NCBI GenBank assembly: GCA_016712535.1
Contig: JADJQW010000002.1
Location: 620,001 to 684,000, forward strand
Source of the DNA: Flavobacteriales bacterium
GTDB taxonomy: Bacteria; Bacteroidota; Bacteroidia; Flavobacteriales_F; PHOS-HE28
Length of the DNA stretch: 64,000 nucleotides
Direction: 5' to 3'
Position 1 is the first letter of the stretch, and the number at the start of each line of letters is the position of its first letter. The position numbers were made by a program, and so were the translations under genes. This document shows positions 44,801 through 52,268 of this stretch, one piece after another. The notes under the pieces are model-generated. The model did not search any database. It was not told where the DNA came from and worked only from the letters and a program-made list of their open reading frames with translations.

Positions 44801-45955
44801 GGCACATGGGCTCCGTGGCCCTTGGTAGGCGGCGCACGCTTCCAGCCAGGTGCGACCCCTGATGGTCAGCAGGCCAATACACTGGCCAAGATCAACGAGA
44901 CCCCGAGCGTCCAAGTGGTGATCACCAAGGACAAGAGCAAGTGGAGCCGTGTGCCAGTGCTTGAGCAGGATACAGGCACGGTGTCCGTCGGGGGGGTGCA
45001 GAAGCTCTTCCCACGCGGCCAAGCCAGCGTTGACAAGAATGGCCTGAAGCCTGGCGACCCGGGCTGCAATGTGGCTGAGGCGGAATTCATCAACGCCAAC
45101 GGCATGGGCTGGTTCCCCGGCTATGCCATCGACCTGGAGACCGGTGAGCGGCTGAACATGGCCTTTGGAGAGAATAGCTTCTGGGGAGGTTCCATCGGAA
45201 GGGACATGGTCTGGAACCCGAATGACCAGTTCGTGCTCCCGGCGCCGCAAGGCGAGATCCCCAACCCCTTCTTCGGCGGCGGGCACTGGATCTATGTCTT
45301 CAAGAACGACCGGCGGCAGAGCGGGCAACCCACGCGCATAGGCCCCTATGACGATGGCCAGGGCATCCGTGATGGATTAGCGAGCACAGGTGCAGCGCGC
45401 ACCACGGCCTTGCGCGCTGTGGCCTGGGTGGGCAGCGCCATGCTCATCCCCGGAGCGGAGCTCTTGGCTACCGATGTGAGGATCCGCCTCAATGTGCGCA
45501 AGCCCTACCGGGCCTACACGGATTACAGTGGCAGCCCCGCGCCCATCACGCCCGCGCTCAATAACGGATTGCCGCTGTACGCTTTCGGCACCGGTGAATA
45601 CGCCGTGCAGACGAACGTGGCGAGCGTGGCTGATGAGTTCCTCGATAAGATCAACATCGTGCCCAACCCGTACTATGCGTTCAGCGGGTATGAGACCTCA
45701 CGCCTTGACAACCGGGTGAAGTTCATCAACCTCCCTCCGGTCTGCACGATCTCGATTTTCACGGTGAATGGCACCTTGGTGCGCAAATACCGGAAGGACA
45801 ACACGCTCACCTATCTGGATTGGGACCTGAAGAACTCCAATTCCATTCCCATCGCCGGTGGCGTGTACATCTGTCACATCGAGGTGCCCAACGTGGGCGA
45901 GAAGGTGCTCAAGTGGTTCGGCGTGCTGCGCCCCTTGGACCTGCAGAACTTCTAG
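41885..45955 (+). CDS. Large secreted protein with T9SS-type C-terminal sorting domain
   Basis: 1356 aa. N-terminal signal-like hydrophobic segment (~10-30). No enzymatic motif is obvious across the central ~1200 residues, which are rich in aromatic/Asp/Gly/Pro. The final ~95 residues resemble a T9SS sorting domain: INIVPNPYYAFSGYET, then ISIFTVNGTLVRKY, then LDWDLKNSNSIPIAGGVYIC. Family knowledge: such domains are recognised by the T9SS translocon and PorV shuttles cargo to attachment. The next gene, 25 bp on, is PorV-like, and the upstream neighbour is a large TonB receptor. Function otherwise unknown. Confidence 0.82.
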   Translation: MKGLPRATTRTFALSLAAPLCLLAWAAGPIGNAGSTQQVRSQGAPKAGACSPATQVTQLAYNNVRAVIENGGNLWTRRGGSARSGYEVPKTEDFSGANAIYAGGLWMGGLSSAGQLRLAAVLYRANGNDFWPGPLNRTDASVTPDVCQAYDQFWTTQRAEAETHLQWIICSEDPECDLTEVFPNGYSVPTSFLQWPAIGDVEAGQDLYIAPFLDYNEDGQYNPYDGDYPDYGFDLTVEDCKNKRREDPVPLFGDFNIWWVFNDKGDAHTETQGQPIGLEVRAQAFAFSSNNEINNMTFYNYTVINWASQTLTNTYFGHFVDGDLGCSNDDFTGCDVRRGLGYIYNWDDVDEGCLGAIGYGGPSPPPPAIGVDFFEGPFQDNDGVDNPGPASYLENFDCLTAQAQHGIPYRGIGIGYGDGIPDNERFGMRAFLYFNREAPNANVTDPSVAAHYYNYLRSIWKNGVPMTHGGNGFDPSGNGVRTFYMFPGDTDPVGWGTNCVPQGSWVDDDRTFVDRRFVQSAGPFTLEPGAFNNITVGVVYARSPVGGAINSLEPLRVADDKAQALFDNCFKILDGPDAPDLSIRELDRELILYLVNPEGSNNENLGYEELDPIIPLNDGGGGPPYDRYYRFQGYKVYQMKNADASVSDLDNVELARLVYQGDLEDGVGQIVNFPYDPAIQLAVPTEMVNGADAGVRHAIRVTTDKFAQGDPRLVNFKSYYYIAVAYGYNNYAEYDLSEGTGQAFPYVAGRKAAFGSIRSYVGIPHKPGPEAFGTNQNSGFDDAPQVTRLEGQGNGNLELDIEPATENAIMSGFPWRKDELVYKRGLAPINVRIVDPLKVPDARFEIWFQDSITPGDLDDAYWYLKNVTTGQVIQAHRAINIDYEQLFPEFGISVAIGQAYYDGNYTEPIGGSITFDDPSKAWFTGVPDAEGVSAFNWIRSGSFIDDVVTPPTYSDRPGVDDNVTQAYEKILSGTWAPWPLVGGARFQPGATPDGQQANTLAKINETPSVQVVITKDKSKWSRVPVLEQDTGTVSVGGVQKLFPRGQASVDKNGLKPGDPGCNVAEAEFINANGMGWFPGYAIDLETGERLNMAFGENSFWGGSIGRDMVWNPNDQFVLPAPQGEIPNPFFGGGHWIYVFKNDRRQSGQPTRIGPYDDGQGIRDGLASTGAARTTALRAVAWVGSAMLIPGAELLATDVRIRLNVRKPYRAYTDYSGSPAPITPALNNGLPLYAFGTGEYAVQTNVASVADEFLDKINIVPNPYYAFSGYETSRLDNRVKFINLPPVCTISIFTVNGTLVRKYRKDNTLTYLDWDLKNSNSIPIAGGVYICHIEVPNVGEKVLKWFGVLRPLDLQNF

Positions 45956-45980
45956 CGAATCACTCAACGAAGAAGAGGAC

Positions 45981-47027
45981 ATGAAGCGATTCAATCATCA
46001 AGCGCTGGCGGCAGTCGCCGCACTGGCGTTGCATGCGGGCAGCGCATTCGCTGGCAATCCGGACAGGGCCGGGTCGGCCGGAGCCACGCAATTGCTGCTG
46101 AACCCGTTCGCACGCTCGAGTGGCTGGAGCATGGCCAATAGCGCCAGCCTGCGCGGCACCGAGGCCATGTTCGGCAACGTGGCCGGTCTGGCCATGGTGG
46201 GCAAAACGGAGATCGGATTCTCGAACATGCGTCTGCCCAGTGCCGGCCTTTCGCTGAACACGGTCGGTTTCGGCCAGAAGCTCGGGGCGAGCGGCGTGAT
46301 CGGCCTGCAAGCCACGGTGCTGTCCTTCGGTGAGCTTGAGGTGACCACCTATGACGTTCCGGAAGGCGGTCGCGGCGGGTTCCGGCCTGCCATGTCGAAC
46401 ATCGGCGTGGCGTATGCGAAGAGCTTCTCGAACAGCATCTACGGTGGCCTGCTGCTGCGCGTGGTATCGGAGAGCATCTCCAACGTGCGCGCCACAGGGG
46501 TCTGCTTCGATGCCGGCATCCACTACGTGACTGGCGAGCAGGATAACGTCCATTTCGGAATCGCGCTCAAGAACGTGGGTCCTGCAATGAGCTTCTCCGG
46601 CGATGGCCTTGCGGTGCAGGGCCTGTTGATCGCCGGCAGCGATCAGCTCACCTTGCAGCAGCGTTCCGCCAAGCAGGAGATCCCTTCGCTTCTGAACATC
46701 GGCGCGGCCTACGATTGGCACATCAGCGAAGTGCATCGCCTCTCGGTGGCCGCCACCTTCGTGTCCAACTCCTTCACCAATGATCAAGGCCTGGTGGGTC
46801 TTGAGTACGCCTTCCGCAAGATGCTGCATGTGCGTGCTGGATACTCTTATGAGAAGAGGGATGACGCCGACGAGCGTGCTACGTGGTTCACCGGGCCGAG
46901 CGCTGGACTGAGCGTCGACTTTCCATTCGGTGAGGAGAAGAAGTCCGCCGTGGCGCTTGACTATGCCTACCGTACCACGAACCCCTTCAGCGGGTTCCAT
47001 TGCCTGGGCATCCGGATCACGATCTGA
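45981..47027 (+). CDS. PorV/PorQ family outer-membrane protein
   Basis: 348 aa from ATG 45981. Signal peptide (~1-24, ends SAFAG), then the family opening DRAGSAGATQLLLNPFARSS and GTEAMFGNVAGLA. This is followed by an amphipathic beta-barrel similar to FadL-like PorV, ending in LGIRITI. Family knowledge: PorV (LptO) is the T9SS shuttle that collects cargo from the translocon and passes it to the PorU sortase. Whether this is the housekeeping PorV or a dedicated paralogue cannot be decided here. Third gene of the receptor-cargo-PorV operon; a terminator follows at 47045. Confidence 0.85.
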   Translation: MKRFNHQALAAVAALALHAGSAFAGNPDRAGSAGATQLLLNPFARSSGWSMANSASLRGTEAMFGNVAGLAMVGKTEIGFSNMRLPSAGLSLNTVGFGQKLGASGVIGLQATVLSFGELEVTTYDVPEGGRGGFRPAMSNIGVAYAKSFSNSIYGGLLLRVVSESISNVRATGVCFDAGIHYVTGEQDNVHFGIALKNVGPAMSFSGDGLAVQGLLIAGSDQLTLQQRSAKQEIPSLLNIGAAYDWHISEVHRLSVAATFVSNSFTNDQGLVGLEYAFRKMLHVRAGYSYEKRDDADERATWFTGPSAGLSVDFPFGEEKKSAVALDYAYRTTNPFSGFHCLGIRITI

Positions 47028-47044
47028 GCGCCGTTCGAATACAG

Positions 47045-47080
47045 GGAAGAGGACCTCTCGGGGTCCTCTTCCGTTCTTTG
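47045..47080 (+). terminator. Rho-independent terminator after the PorV-like gene
   Basis: Perfect 10-bp stem: GAAGAGGACC (47045-47054) and GGTCCTCTTC (47061-47070), loop TCTCGG, followed by CGTTCTTTG. A possible -7 box for greA (TTCTTTGC, 47073-47080) overlaps the tail. Confidence 0.7.
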
Positions 47081-47100
47081 CACCATCAGACAACGTGGCC

Positions 47101-47574
47101 ATGAGCAACACCGCCTACTACACCGAAGAGGGCCTGAAGAAGCTCACTGATGAGCTGAACAAGCTGCGCACTGTGGATCGCCCGCACATCAGCCAGCAGA
47201 TCGCCGATGCCCGTGACAAAGGAGACCTGAGCGAGAACGCCGAGTATCATGCCGCCAAGGAGGAGCAGGGGCTCCTGGAGGCGCGCATCGCGAAATTGGA
47301 GGAAGTGGTGGCCAACGCGCGCATCATCGATACCAGTCAGGTGGATACCAGCCGCGTTTACATCCACTCCCGGGTGATGGTGCGCCATGTGGACAATCAA
47401 AGCCAGCGCAGATTCATCATTGTTGCAGAGAGCGAGGCCGACGTGCGGACCGGGAAGATCAGCGTGACGTCACCGATCGGCCAGGGCCTGTTGGGCAAGG
47501 CCATGGGCGAGGTGGCCGAGGTGGTGACGCCCGCAGGCACCACACGGTTCGAGATCATCGCGATAAGCCGCTGA
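47101..47574 (+). CDS. greA: Transcription elongation factor GreA
   Basis: 157 aa from ATG 47101. The N-terminal coiled coil carries the conserved acidic tip region (DARDKGDLSENAEYHAAKEEQ); the C-terminal FKBP-like domain ends with SPIGQGLLGKAMGEVAEVVTP. Role: binds the RNA polymerase secondary channel and stimulates cleavage of backtracked RNA. Followed 1 bp later by a HIT protein gene, so probably co-transcribed. A terminator precedes it. Confidence 0.97.
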   Translation: MSNTAYYTEEGLKKLTDELNKLRTVDRPHISQQIADARDKGDLSENAEYHAAKEEQGLLEARIAKLEEVVANARIIDTSQVDTSRVYIHSRVMVRHVDNQSQRRFIIVAESEADVRTGKISVTSPIGQGLLGKAMGEVAEVVTPAGTTRFEIIAISR

Positions 47575-47575
47575 G

Positions 47576-47965
47576 ATGGCCAGCCTTTTCACGCGCATCA
47601 TCAATGGCGAGATTCCTTGTCATAAGGTAAGCGAGGATGATCGCTACCTGGCCTTCCTCGACATTGCGCCCCTCCGCGAAGGGCACACCTTGGTGGTGCC
47701 CAAGCTGGAAGTGGACCGCTTCTTTGACCTTCCGCCGGATGTGCTCGCTGGCATGATGACCTTCGCGCAGGAAGCGGCCAAGCGCATCCAGCGTGCAGTG
47801 CCTTGCGACCGCATCGGCGTATGCGTGATCGGGCTCGAGGTGCCGCATGCGCATGTCCATCTGATCCCAATCGACAGAATGAGCGACATGGACTTCTCCC
47901 GACCGAAGCTGAAGCTATCGCCTGAGGAGCTGGCGGCGCTTGCAGAGCGCATCCGCAAGGCCTAG
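47576..47965 (+). CDS. HIT-family nucleotide-binding hydrolase
   Basis: 129 aa. The histidine-triad motif HAHVHLIP is at residues 91-98. The N-terminus (LFTRIINGEIPCHKV) and LAFLDIAPLREGHTLVVPK are classic for HINT/Fhit-like HIT proteins. Role: hydrolysis of nucleoside phosphoramidates or dinucleotide polyphosphates; exact substrate unknown. Starts 1 bp after greA; its stop overlaps the convergent ruvC stop by 3 bp. Confidence 0.94.
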   Translation: MASLFTRIINGEIPCHKVSEDDRYLAFLDIAPLREGHTLVVPKLEVDRFFDLPPDVLAGMMTFAQEAAKRIQRAVPCDRIGVCVIGLEVPHAHVHLIPIDRMSDMDFSRPKLKLSPEELAALAERIRKA

Positions 47966-48528
47966 CGCAGGCGGTCGGGATTCGATTTCACGAAGGAGCT
48001 CCAGCCACCATTGCCGCCGCTGCGGGCGCTCCGTGCAAGTCCAGGACGCGTATTCGCGAAGTGATGGCACACCGCGACGGCCACGGCATCGGTGGCATCG
48101 GTGCTCGATGGCAATTCGCGCAGGCCCAGGATGCTGAGGAGCATGGCGGCCACCTGCTCCTTGCTGGCATTGCCATTCCCGGTGATGCTCTGCTTCACCC
48201 GCTTCGGTGCGTATTCCACCACGGCGATCTCACGGTGCAGCGCAGCGGCGATGGCCACGCCTTGCGCGCGCCCCAGCTTCAGCATGCTCTGCACGTTCTT
48301 GCCGAAGAACTGCGCCTCGATCGCTAATTCGTCGGGATGATGGTGCTCAATGATGGCCAGGGTCTCGTTGAAGATCGCACGCAGCTTCAGCGTGTGATCA
48401 TCGCCCGTCGCGAAGCGGATGGCTCCGGCATCGAGCAAGCGGGCCTTGCCGCTTTCCTCCAGCAGCACGCCGAATCCCATCACCGTGGTGCCAGGGTCGA
48501 TGCCGAGGATGATGCGTTCTTGGGCCAC
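47962..48528 (-). CDS. ruvC: Holliday junction endodeoxyribonuclease RuvC
   Basis: 188 aa. The RNase H-like catalytic acidic residues are in place: Asp11 (GIDPGTT), Glu71 (AIEAQFFGKN), Asp144 and Asp147 (STDATDAVAVAVCHH). Length is close to the family norm (~170-190). Role: resolves Holliday junctions with RuvAB. Neither ruvA nor ruvB is adjacent here, but recG is in this window. Convergent with the HIT gene and divergent from the flippase-like gene. Confidence 0.97.
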   Translation of the reverse strand: MAQERIILGIDPGTTVMGFGVLLEESGKARLLDAGAIRFATGDDHTLKLRAIFNETLAIIEHHHPDELAIEAQFFGKNVQSMLKLGRAQGVAIAAALHREIAVVEYAPKRVKQSITGNGNASKEQVAAMLLSILGLRELPSSTDATDAVAVAVCHHFANTRPGLARSARSGGNGGWSSFVKSNPDRLR

Positions 48529-48533
48529 CGGGG

Positions 48534-48542
48534 TACTTTTCG
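48534..48542 (+). promoter_or_regulatory. Candidate -7 box (TACTTTTCG) of the flippase-like gene
   Basis: Plus-strand TACTTTTCG, 31 bp upstream of the GTG start at 48574, within the ruvC divergent gap. No -33 at the right spacing. Confidence 0.25.
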
Positions 48543-48573
48543 CCGTCTACTCCACCAACGCGCCGAAGGTACC

Positions 48574-49536
48574 GTGAGCCGTCGCACCCTCCTGCTGCTC
48601 CGTTGGGGCGTGTTCGTGCTGGCATGTGCATTCCTTCTCGTGCGCTTATCGAGCAACGATGCACCGACCAGCATGGAGGCCCTTGATGCCGTATCACACG
48701 GCCGGGAATTCCAGGCCCTGATCGTTACGGTGCTGGGCCTCATGCTCGTGAATTGGGGCTTGGAGTCGCGCAAGTGGCGCTTGCTCGTGCGCGACCTTGA
48801 GCCGATCTCCAAGTGGCGGGCGTTCATCGCCACGATCGCGGGCACGCCCATCGGGCTGATCACGCCGAACCGGGTCGGCGAATTCGTTGGCCGGGTGCTC
48901 TTCCTCGAACCCGAGCATCGGATTGCCGCGAGTTTCGCCACCGCGGTGGGGAGCATCGCGCAGTTCGTGGTCACTGTGGTGCTGGGTCTCTTGGGCCTGA
49001 TCGCCATGGTGCTGCTTGCGGGTCCGGACCGCGTCTCGAATGACATGGCCGCGCTGATAGGCCTTTGCGCGCTGGTGGCTGGGGCCACATTGCTCCTGTA
49101 CTTCAATCCCGGCCTGCTTCGCGCCACAGTTGCGCGCCTGCCCTTGATCAAGCGCTGGGAACGGCATGCGGCCGTGCTGGAGAGGTTCAGCGCCGGAATG
49201 CTGACGCGCGTGCTATTGATCAGCGCGCTTCGGTATGCCGTGTTCACGGCGCAGTTCGCTGTGCTGCTCGCGGTGTTCACCCGCGGGCTCAGCTGGACCG
49301 ATGCGATCGCATCGATCCCTGCGACGTTCCTGGTGGCCACGCTGATTCCCACGGTGGTGCTCACGGAACTCGGCGTCCGAGGGTCCGTGGCAGTGGCGCT
49401 CATCTCGCCTGATCCTTCACAGGACCATGCGGTCTTCCTGGCCAGCACGGCCTTGTGGCTCATCAACCTGGGGCTGCCGGCGCTCGCTGGCGGCATCATC
49501 CTGCTCGCGGCCCGCATCCGCAGCGCGCGCGATTGA
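48574..49536 (+). CDS. Flippase-like LPG-synthase transmembrane-domain protein (YbhN/UPF0104-type)
   Basis: 320 aa from GTG 48574 (VSRRTLLLLRWGVF). This start was chosen because the open frame upstream overlaps ruvC and is antisense. About eight hydrophobic helices; the family segments are WRAFIATIAGTPIGLITPNRVGEFVGR (early) and TFLVATLIPTVVLTELGVRGSVAV (late). Family knowledge: lysylphosphatidylglycerol synthase membrane domains and relatives flip or modify lipids. The next gene, 2 bp on, is a glycosyltransferase, so the pair may work in envelope glycolipid synthesis (inference). Confidence 0.85.
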   Translation: MSRRTLLLLRWGVFVLACAFLLVRLSSNDAPTSMEALDAVSHGREFQALIVTVLGLMLVNWGLESRKWRLLVRDLEPISKWRAFIATIAGTPIGLITPNRVGEFVGRVLFLEPEHRIAASFATAVGSIAQFVVTVVLGLLGLIAMVLLAGPDRVSNDMAALIGLCALVAGATLLLYFNPGLLRATVARLPLIKRWERHAAVLERFSAGMLTRVLLISALRYAVFTAQFAVLLAVFTRGLSWTDAIASIPATFLVATLIPTVVLTELGVRGSVAVALISPDPSQDHAVFLASTALWLINLGLPALAGGIILLAARIRSARD

Positions 49537-49538
49537 GC

Positions 49539-50675
49539 ATGGGTCTGCTGATCGCATCCGCGCTCTTCGCCATCGCACTGGTGCAGGCCCTCATCATCGG
49601 GCGGTGGCGCAACGCGATCGCCGTGCGGCCCGATCCGGCACTGGAGGCGGAAGGAATGCTGCCATCGGTCACGGTGATCGTGCCCGCTCGGAATGAAGAA
49701 GACTGCATCGTCCAGGTGCTCCAGGACCTGCACCTGCAATCCTTTCCGAAGGACCAGATGCAGGTGATCGTGGTTGATGATGGCAGCACGGACCGCACCG
49801 CCATTCTCGCTGAAGGGATGCGGTACGCGTGGCCCCAGTTGCAGGTGCTACGCAGCCAGGGCTCGGGCAAGAAAGCAGCGGTAACCACGGGAATCGATGC
49901 TGCGGAGCATGAGCTCATCGTGCTCACCGATGCTGATGCGCGTTTCGGGCCTCAGCGCATGAGCACGATCGTGAGCGCCATGAGCAACAGTGATGCGGAT
50001 CTGCTCATACTGCCGGTCTAGACCGTGGGTGAGGGATGGCTTGGGGCGCTCCAGCGCGAAGAACAAGCTGCATTGCTCGGCGTAACGCTCGGTGACGCGA
50101 CTGTTGGATCGGGGACTCTGGCGTACGGAGCCAACCTCGCTTTCAAGCGTGCGGCGTACAGGGACGTGGGCGGTTACCATGGTGATCGTTTCGCCAGCGG
50201 CGATGATGTGTTCCTGCTCAAGCGCATGCGTGCCCACGGCAAGCGGGTGCAAGCGCTCATGCAGGCTGATGCGTTGGTGAACGTCCATGCCGAGGCCTCC
50301 TGGCGAGGGTTCTTCGCGCAACGACTTCGCTGGGCCGGCAAGATGCGCGGGGCAATCGGCGCATTCACCCTGCTCGGAGCGATCGGCTTGCTATGGCCGT
50401 GGGCCCTTGTGCTATGCACGGTGCGCTTCAGCTTCATCGGCGCGATGGGGCAGCACGGCTTTTACCAGCTCATCCTGCTGATCGTGGCCTGGTTGCTCTG
50501 GGTCGCGCCGATCATCGGCATGGTCCAGGATGTCAAGCGCGCGTTCAGCAGGCCGAGTGGAGCAGCATCGACGCTCTTGGCGCTTGTCGCCTTCACCGTC
50601 TACGCGCCATTGATCGGCCTGCTCTCACTGGTGGTGCGCCCGAAATGGAAGGGGAGGAGGGTGGGTTCCTCCTAG
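49539..50675 (+). pseudogene. Glycosyltransferase family 2 gene interrupted by an in-frame TAG
   Basis: A single frame encodes a GT2 enzyme except for TAG at 50019-50021 (codon 161). Before it are the helix MGLLIASALFAIAL, TVIVPARNEED, IVVDDGSTD and VLTDADARF (the DxD-like site). After it are AYGANLAFKRAAYRDVGGY, the FASGDDVFL segment and QRLRW (the Q/RxxRW motif), then C-terminal membrane helices. The stop therefore removes half of the active site. A GTG two codons after the stop could restart. Possible explanations are a real nonsense mutation, a base-call error, or readthrough. Joined length ~378 aa is normal for membrane GT2 enzymes. 2 bp after the flippase-like gene. Confidence 0.85.
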
Positions 50676-51064
50676 AACGGCAGATCGTCCTCGCCATCCG
50701 CGCTGATGGGCGGCATGTCGGCCATGGTGGGCGCTGGTGCGGCTTGTGCAGCACCGCCGCCGGAGGATGCGGCTCCAGCTCCGCTCCGCTCGATGCGGTT
50801 GCCAGCGAGGCTGAGGAAGTACTTCGTCACCCCGTCCTTGCCGGTCCACTCGCGGCCGTTCACGTAGCAGGTCACCGTTACCTCATCGCCGGGCCTGAAG
50901 CCCTCGAGCAAGCCTGTCTTGTCCTGCTTGAACTCGATGGGGATCATCTGCGGGTACTGCCCGCCCTGCTCGGTGACAACGAGCTCGCGCTTGCTGAATT
51001 TCTCGCTGACTTGCTGGGTCTGGCCCACGACTTTGATGGTTCCGGAAATGATGACTTGTGCCAT
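50672..51064 (-). CDS. DUF3127 protein with SSB-like acidic C-terminal tip
   Basis: 130 aa from ATG 51062-51064. Residues ~1-90 fit DUF3127 (a Bacteroidota OB-fold-like domain): MAQVIISGTIKVVGQTQQVS, IPIEFKQDKTGLL, GDEVTVTCYVNGREW and KYFLSLAGNRIE. A Gly/Ala-rich linker follows and the protein ends DGEDDLPF. That tip copies the SSB C-terminal motif (DDxPF) that recruits repair proteins, although this is not an SSB by fold. Role unknown; DNA-binding or SSB-interactome mimicry is inference. Stop overlaps the convergent glycosyltransferase by 4 bp. Confidence 0.8.
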   Translation of the reverse strand: MAQVIISGTIKVVGQTQQVSEKFSKRELVVTEQGGQYPQMIPIEFKQDKTGLLEGFRPGDEVTVTCYVNGREWTGKDGVTKYFLSLAGNRIERSGAGAASSGGGAAQAAPAPTMADMPPISADGEDDLPF

Positions 51065-51105
51065 GGCAGGTTGATTGAGGTTGTGCTGTGGTGTGTGGGC
51101 GGCGC

Positions 51106-52008
51106 CTATCTGGAGTTGAAGGAGAGCAGCGTCTTCCACGCTTCTTCAACGAGGCCTTGGGCGAGCAATGCTTGAGCTTGGCGATGGAGCGCGATCATGA
51201 GTTCCTGCGGCTTTTCCTGAAGGGCGATGAAGGTATCGCTCAATTCGGTGAGCTTGTACTCGTTCACCGCCGTCTCATCGGGAACGCGGAGCGCGGCGCC
51301 CAGCTGGCCCAATTCGCTTCCGGTAAGAATGGCGCTGAGGCGCGCCTCGGCCGGAAGCGCATCCACGCCCACGCCGTAATTGGTGTTGGGCTGCGCCAGC
51401 TCGAAGAGCGCATCGCCGTGCGCGCGCGCATAGAAGTGCCCGCCCATGCGGCCCACCAGGTCAATCCTGCGCTGATCGATGCGGCCCTCGGCATCGAGCA
51501 CCGTTCCATCGATGTGGATCATCACCACTTCGCAGAGCACGAGGTTGCCGGCACCGCCACCCGTACCCGTCTCGATCACCTGCTGCACGCGGCACTCGAA
51601 GTGAACCGGGCTCTCCTTCACGCGAAAGGGCCGCACCTTTTCGCTTGCGATCGCGGTGAGGCCGCTTTTCCCGAATTCGTTCACGCCCTCAGGGAATTCG
51701 CCGCTGGCCAAGCTGATCTGCTGCACCATGGCGTAAGTGACCACGTTGATCACCGCTTCGGGAACCGCCTTCACATTGTGGTAGCTGTGCTTGGTGGTGT
51801 TGTCCCTGCCGCGCCGAGCGGGTGAGAAGATCATCAGCGGCGGGTTGGCGCCGAAGACATTGAAGAAGCTGAAGGGGCTGAGGTTGGGCCTCCCTTGCGC
51901 ATCAATGGTGCTGGCCAGCGCGATGGGCCTCGGGCCGATGGCACCCACCAGGTGCCCGTGCAGCGCGCCGATGCTCAGTTCCTTGGGGTCGAATCGCAGA
52001 TGGCTCAT
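51106..52008 (-). CDS. Flavin reductase-like FMN-binding protein
   Basis: 300 aa. N-terminal ~200 residues show the flavin-reductase-like split barrel: GAIGPRPIALASTIDAQGRPNLSPFSFFNVFG and PLMIFSPARRG, then NVVTYAMVQQIS. The C-terminal ~90 residues are helical and not part of the core. Family knowledge: these proteins bind FMN and either reduce flavin or act as accessory oxidoreductases. Co-oriented with DUF3127 but with a 41-bp gap. Substrate unknown. Confidence 0.88.
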   Translation of the reverse strand: MSHLRFDPKELSIGALHGHLVGAIGPRPIALASTIDAQGRPNLSPFSFFNVFGANPPLMIFSPARRGRDNTTKHSYHNVKAVPEAVINVVTYAMVQQISLASGEFPEGVNEFGKSGLTAIASEKVRPFRVKESPVHFECRVQQVIETGTGGGAGNLVLCEVVMIHIDGTVLDAEGRIDQRRIDLVGRMGGHFYARAHGDALFELAQPNTNYGVGVDALPAEARLSAILTGSELGQLGAALRVPDETAVNEYKLTELSDTFIALQEKPQELMIALHRQAQALLAQGLVEEAWKTLLSFNSR

Positions 52009-52065
52009 CGGGGGCCACGAATGTAGCCGGGCGGGCGAACGCTCAGGCCGGGAGCATCAAGTGGC

Positions 52066-52073
52066 TACTTTCG
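52066..52073 (+). promoter_or_regulatory. Candidate -7 box (TACTTTCG) for the tRNA-Leu gene
   Basis: Plus-strand TACTTTCG, 20 bp upstream of the tRNA 5' end, in a good position for a promoter. No clear -33 box. Confidence 0.35.
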
Positions 52074-52093
52074 CGCTCCCATTTTCAAGGCTT

Positions 52094-52175
52094 ACGGACG
52101 TGGCGGAATTGGTAGACGCGCCAGACTTAGGATCTGGTACCGCAAGGTGTGGGGGTTCGAGTCCCCCCGTCCGTA
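52094..52175 (+). tRNA. tRNA-Leu (anticodon UAG)
   Basis: 82 nt. Acceptor stem ACGGACG (52094-52100) pairs with CGTCCGT (52168-52174), discriminator A at 52175. Anticodon stem CCAGA/TCTGG encloses loop CTTAGGA, so the anticodon is TAG, reading CUN leucine codons. The variable arm is ~12 nt, the T-arm is GGGGG-TTCGAGT-CCCCC. CCA is not encoded. Upstream of tig. Confidence 0.95.
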
Positions 52176-52268
52176 CAGAATCCGCCACAGCCCATCGCAA
52201 GCGGGCAAAGGCGGTGATTCCGAACCATCTTAACCATCCGCGGCACCACCGCCCATGTTGAACAGACC

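Noticed and set aside
49539..50675. TAG read as pyrrolysine or another recoded amino acid
   Set aside because: No pyrrolysine genes or other recoding signal in view and TAG is used as a normal stop elsewhere (atpD, LRR gene, HIT).
50672..51064. Annotation as single-stranded DNA-binding protein SSB
   Set aside because: Only the last residues resemble SSB; the folded part fits DUF3127, not the SSB OB fold sequence.
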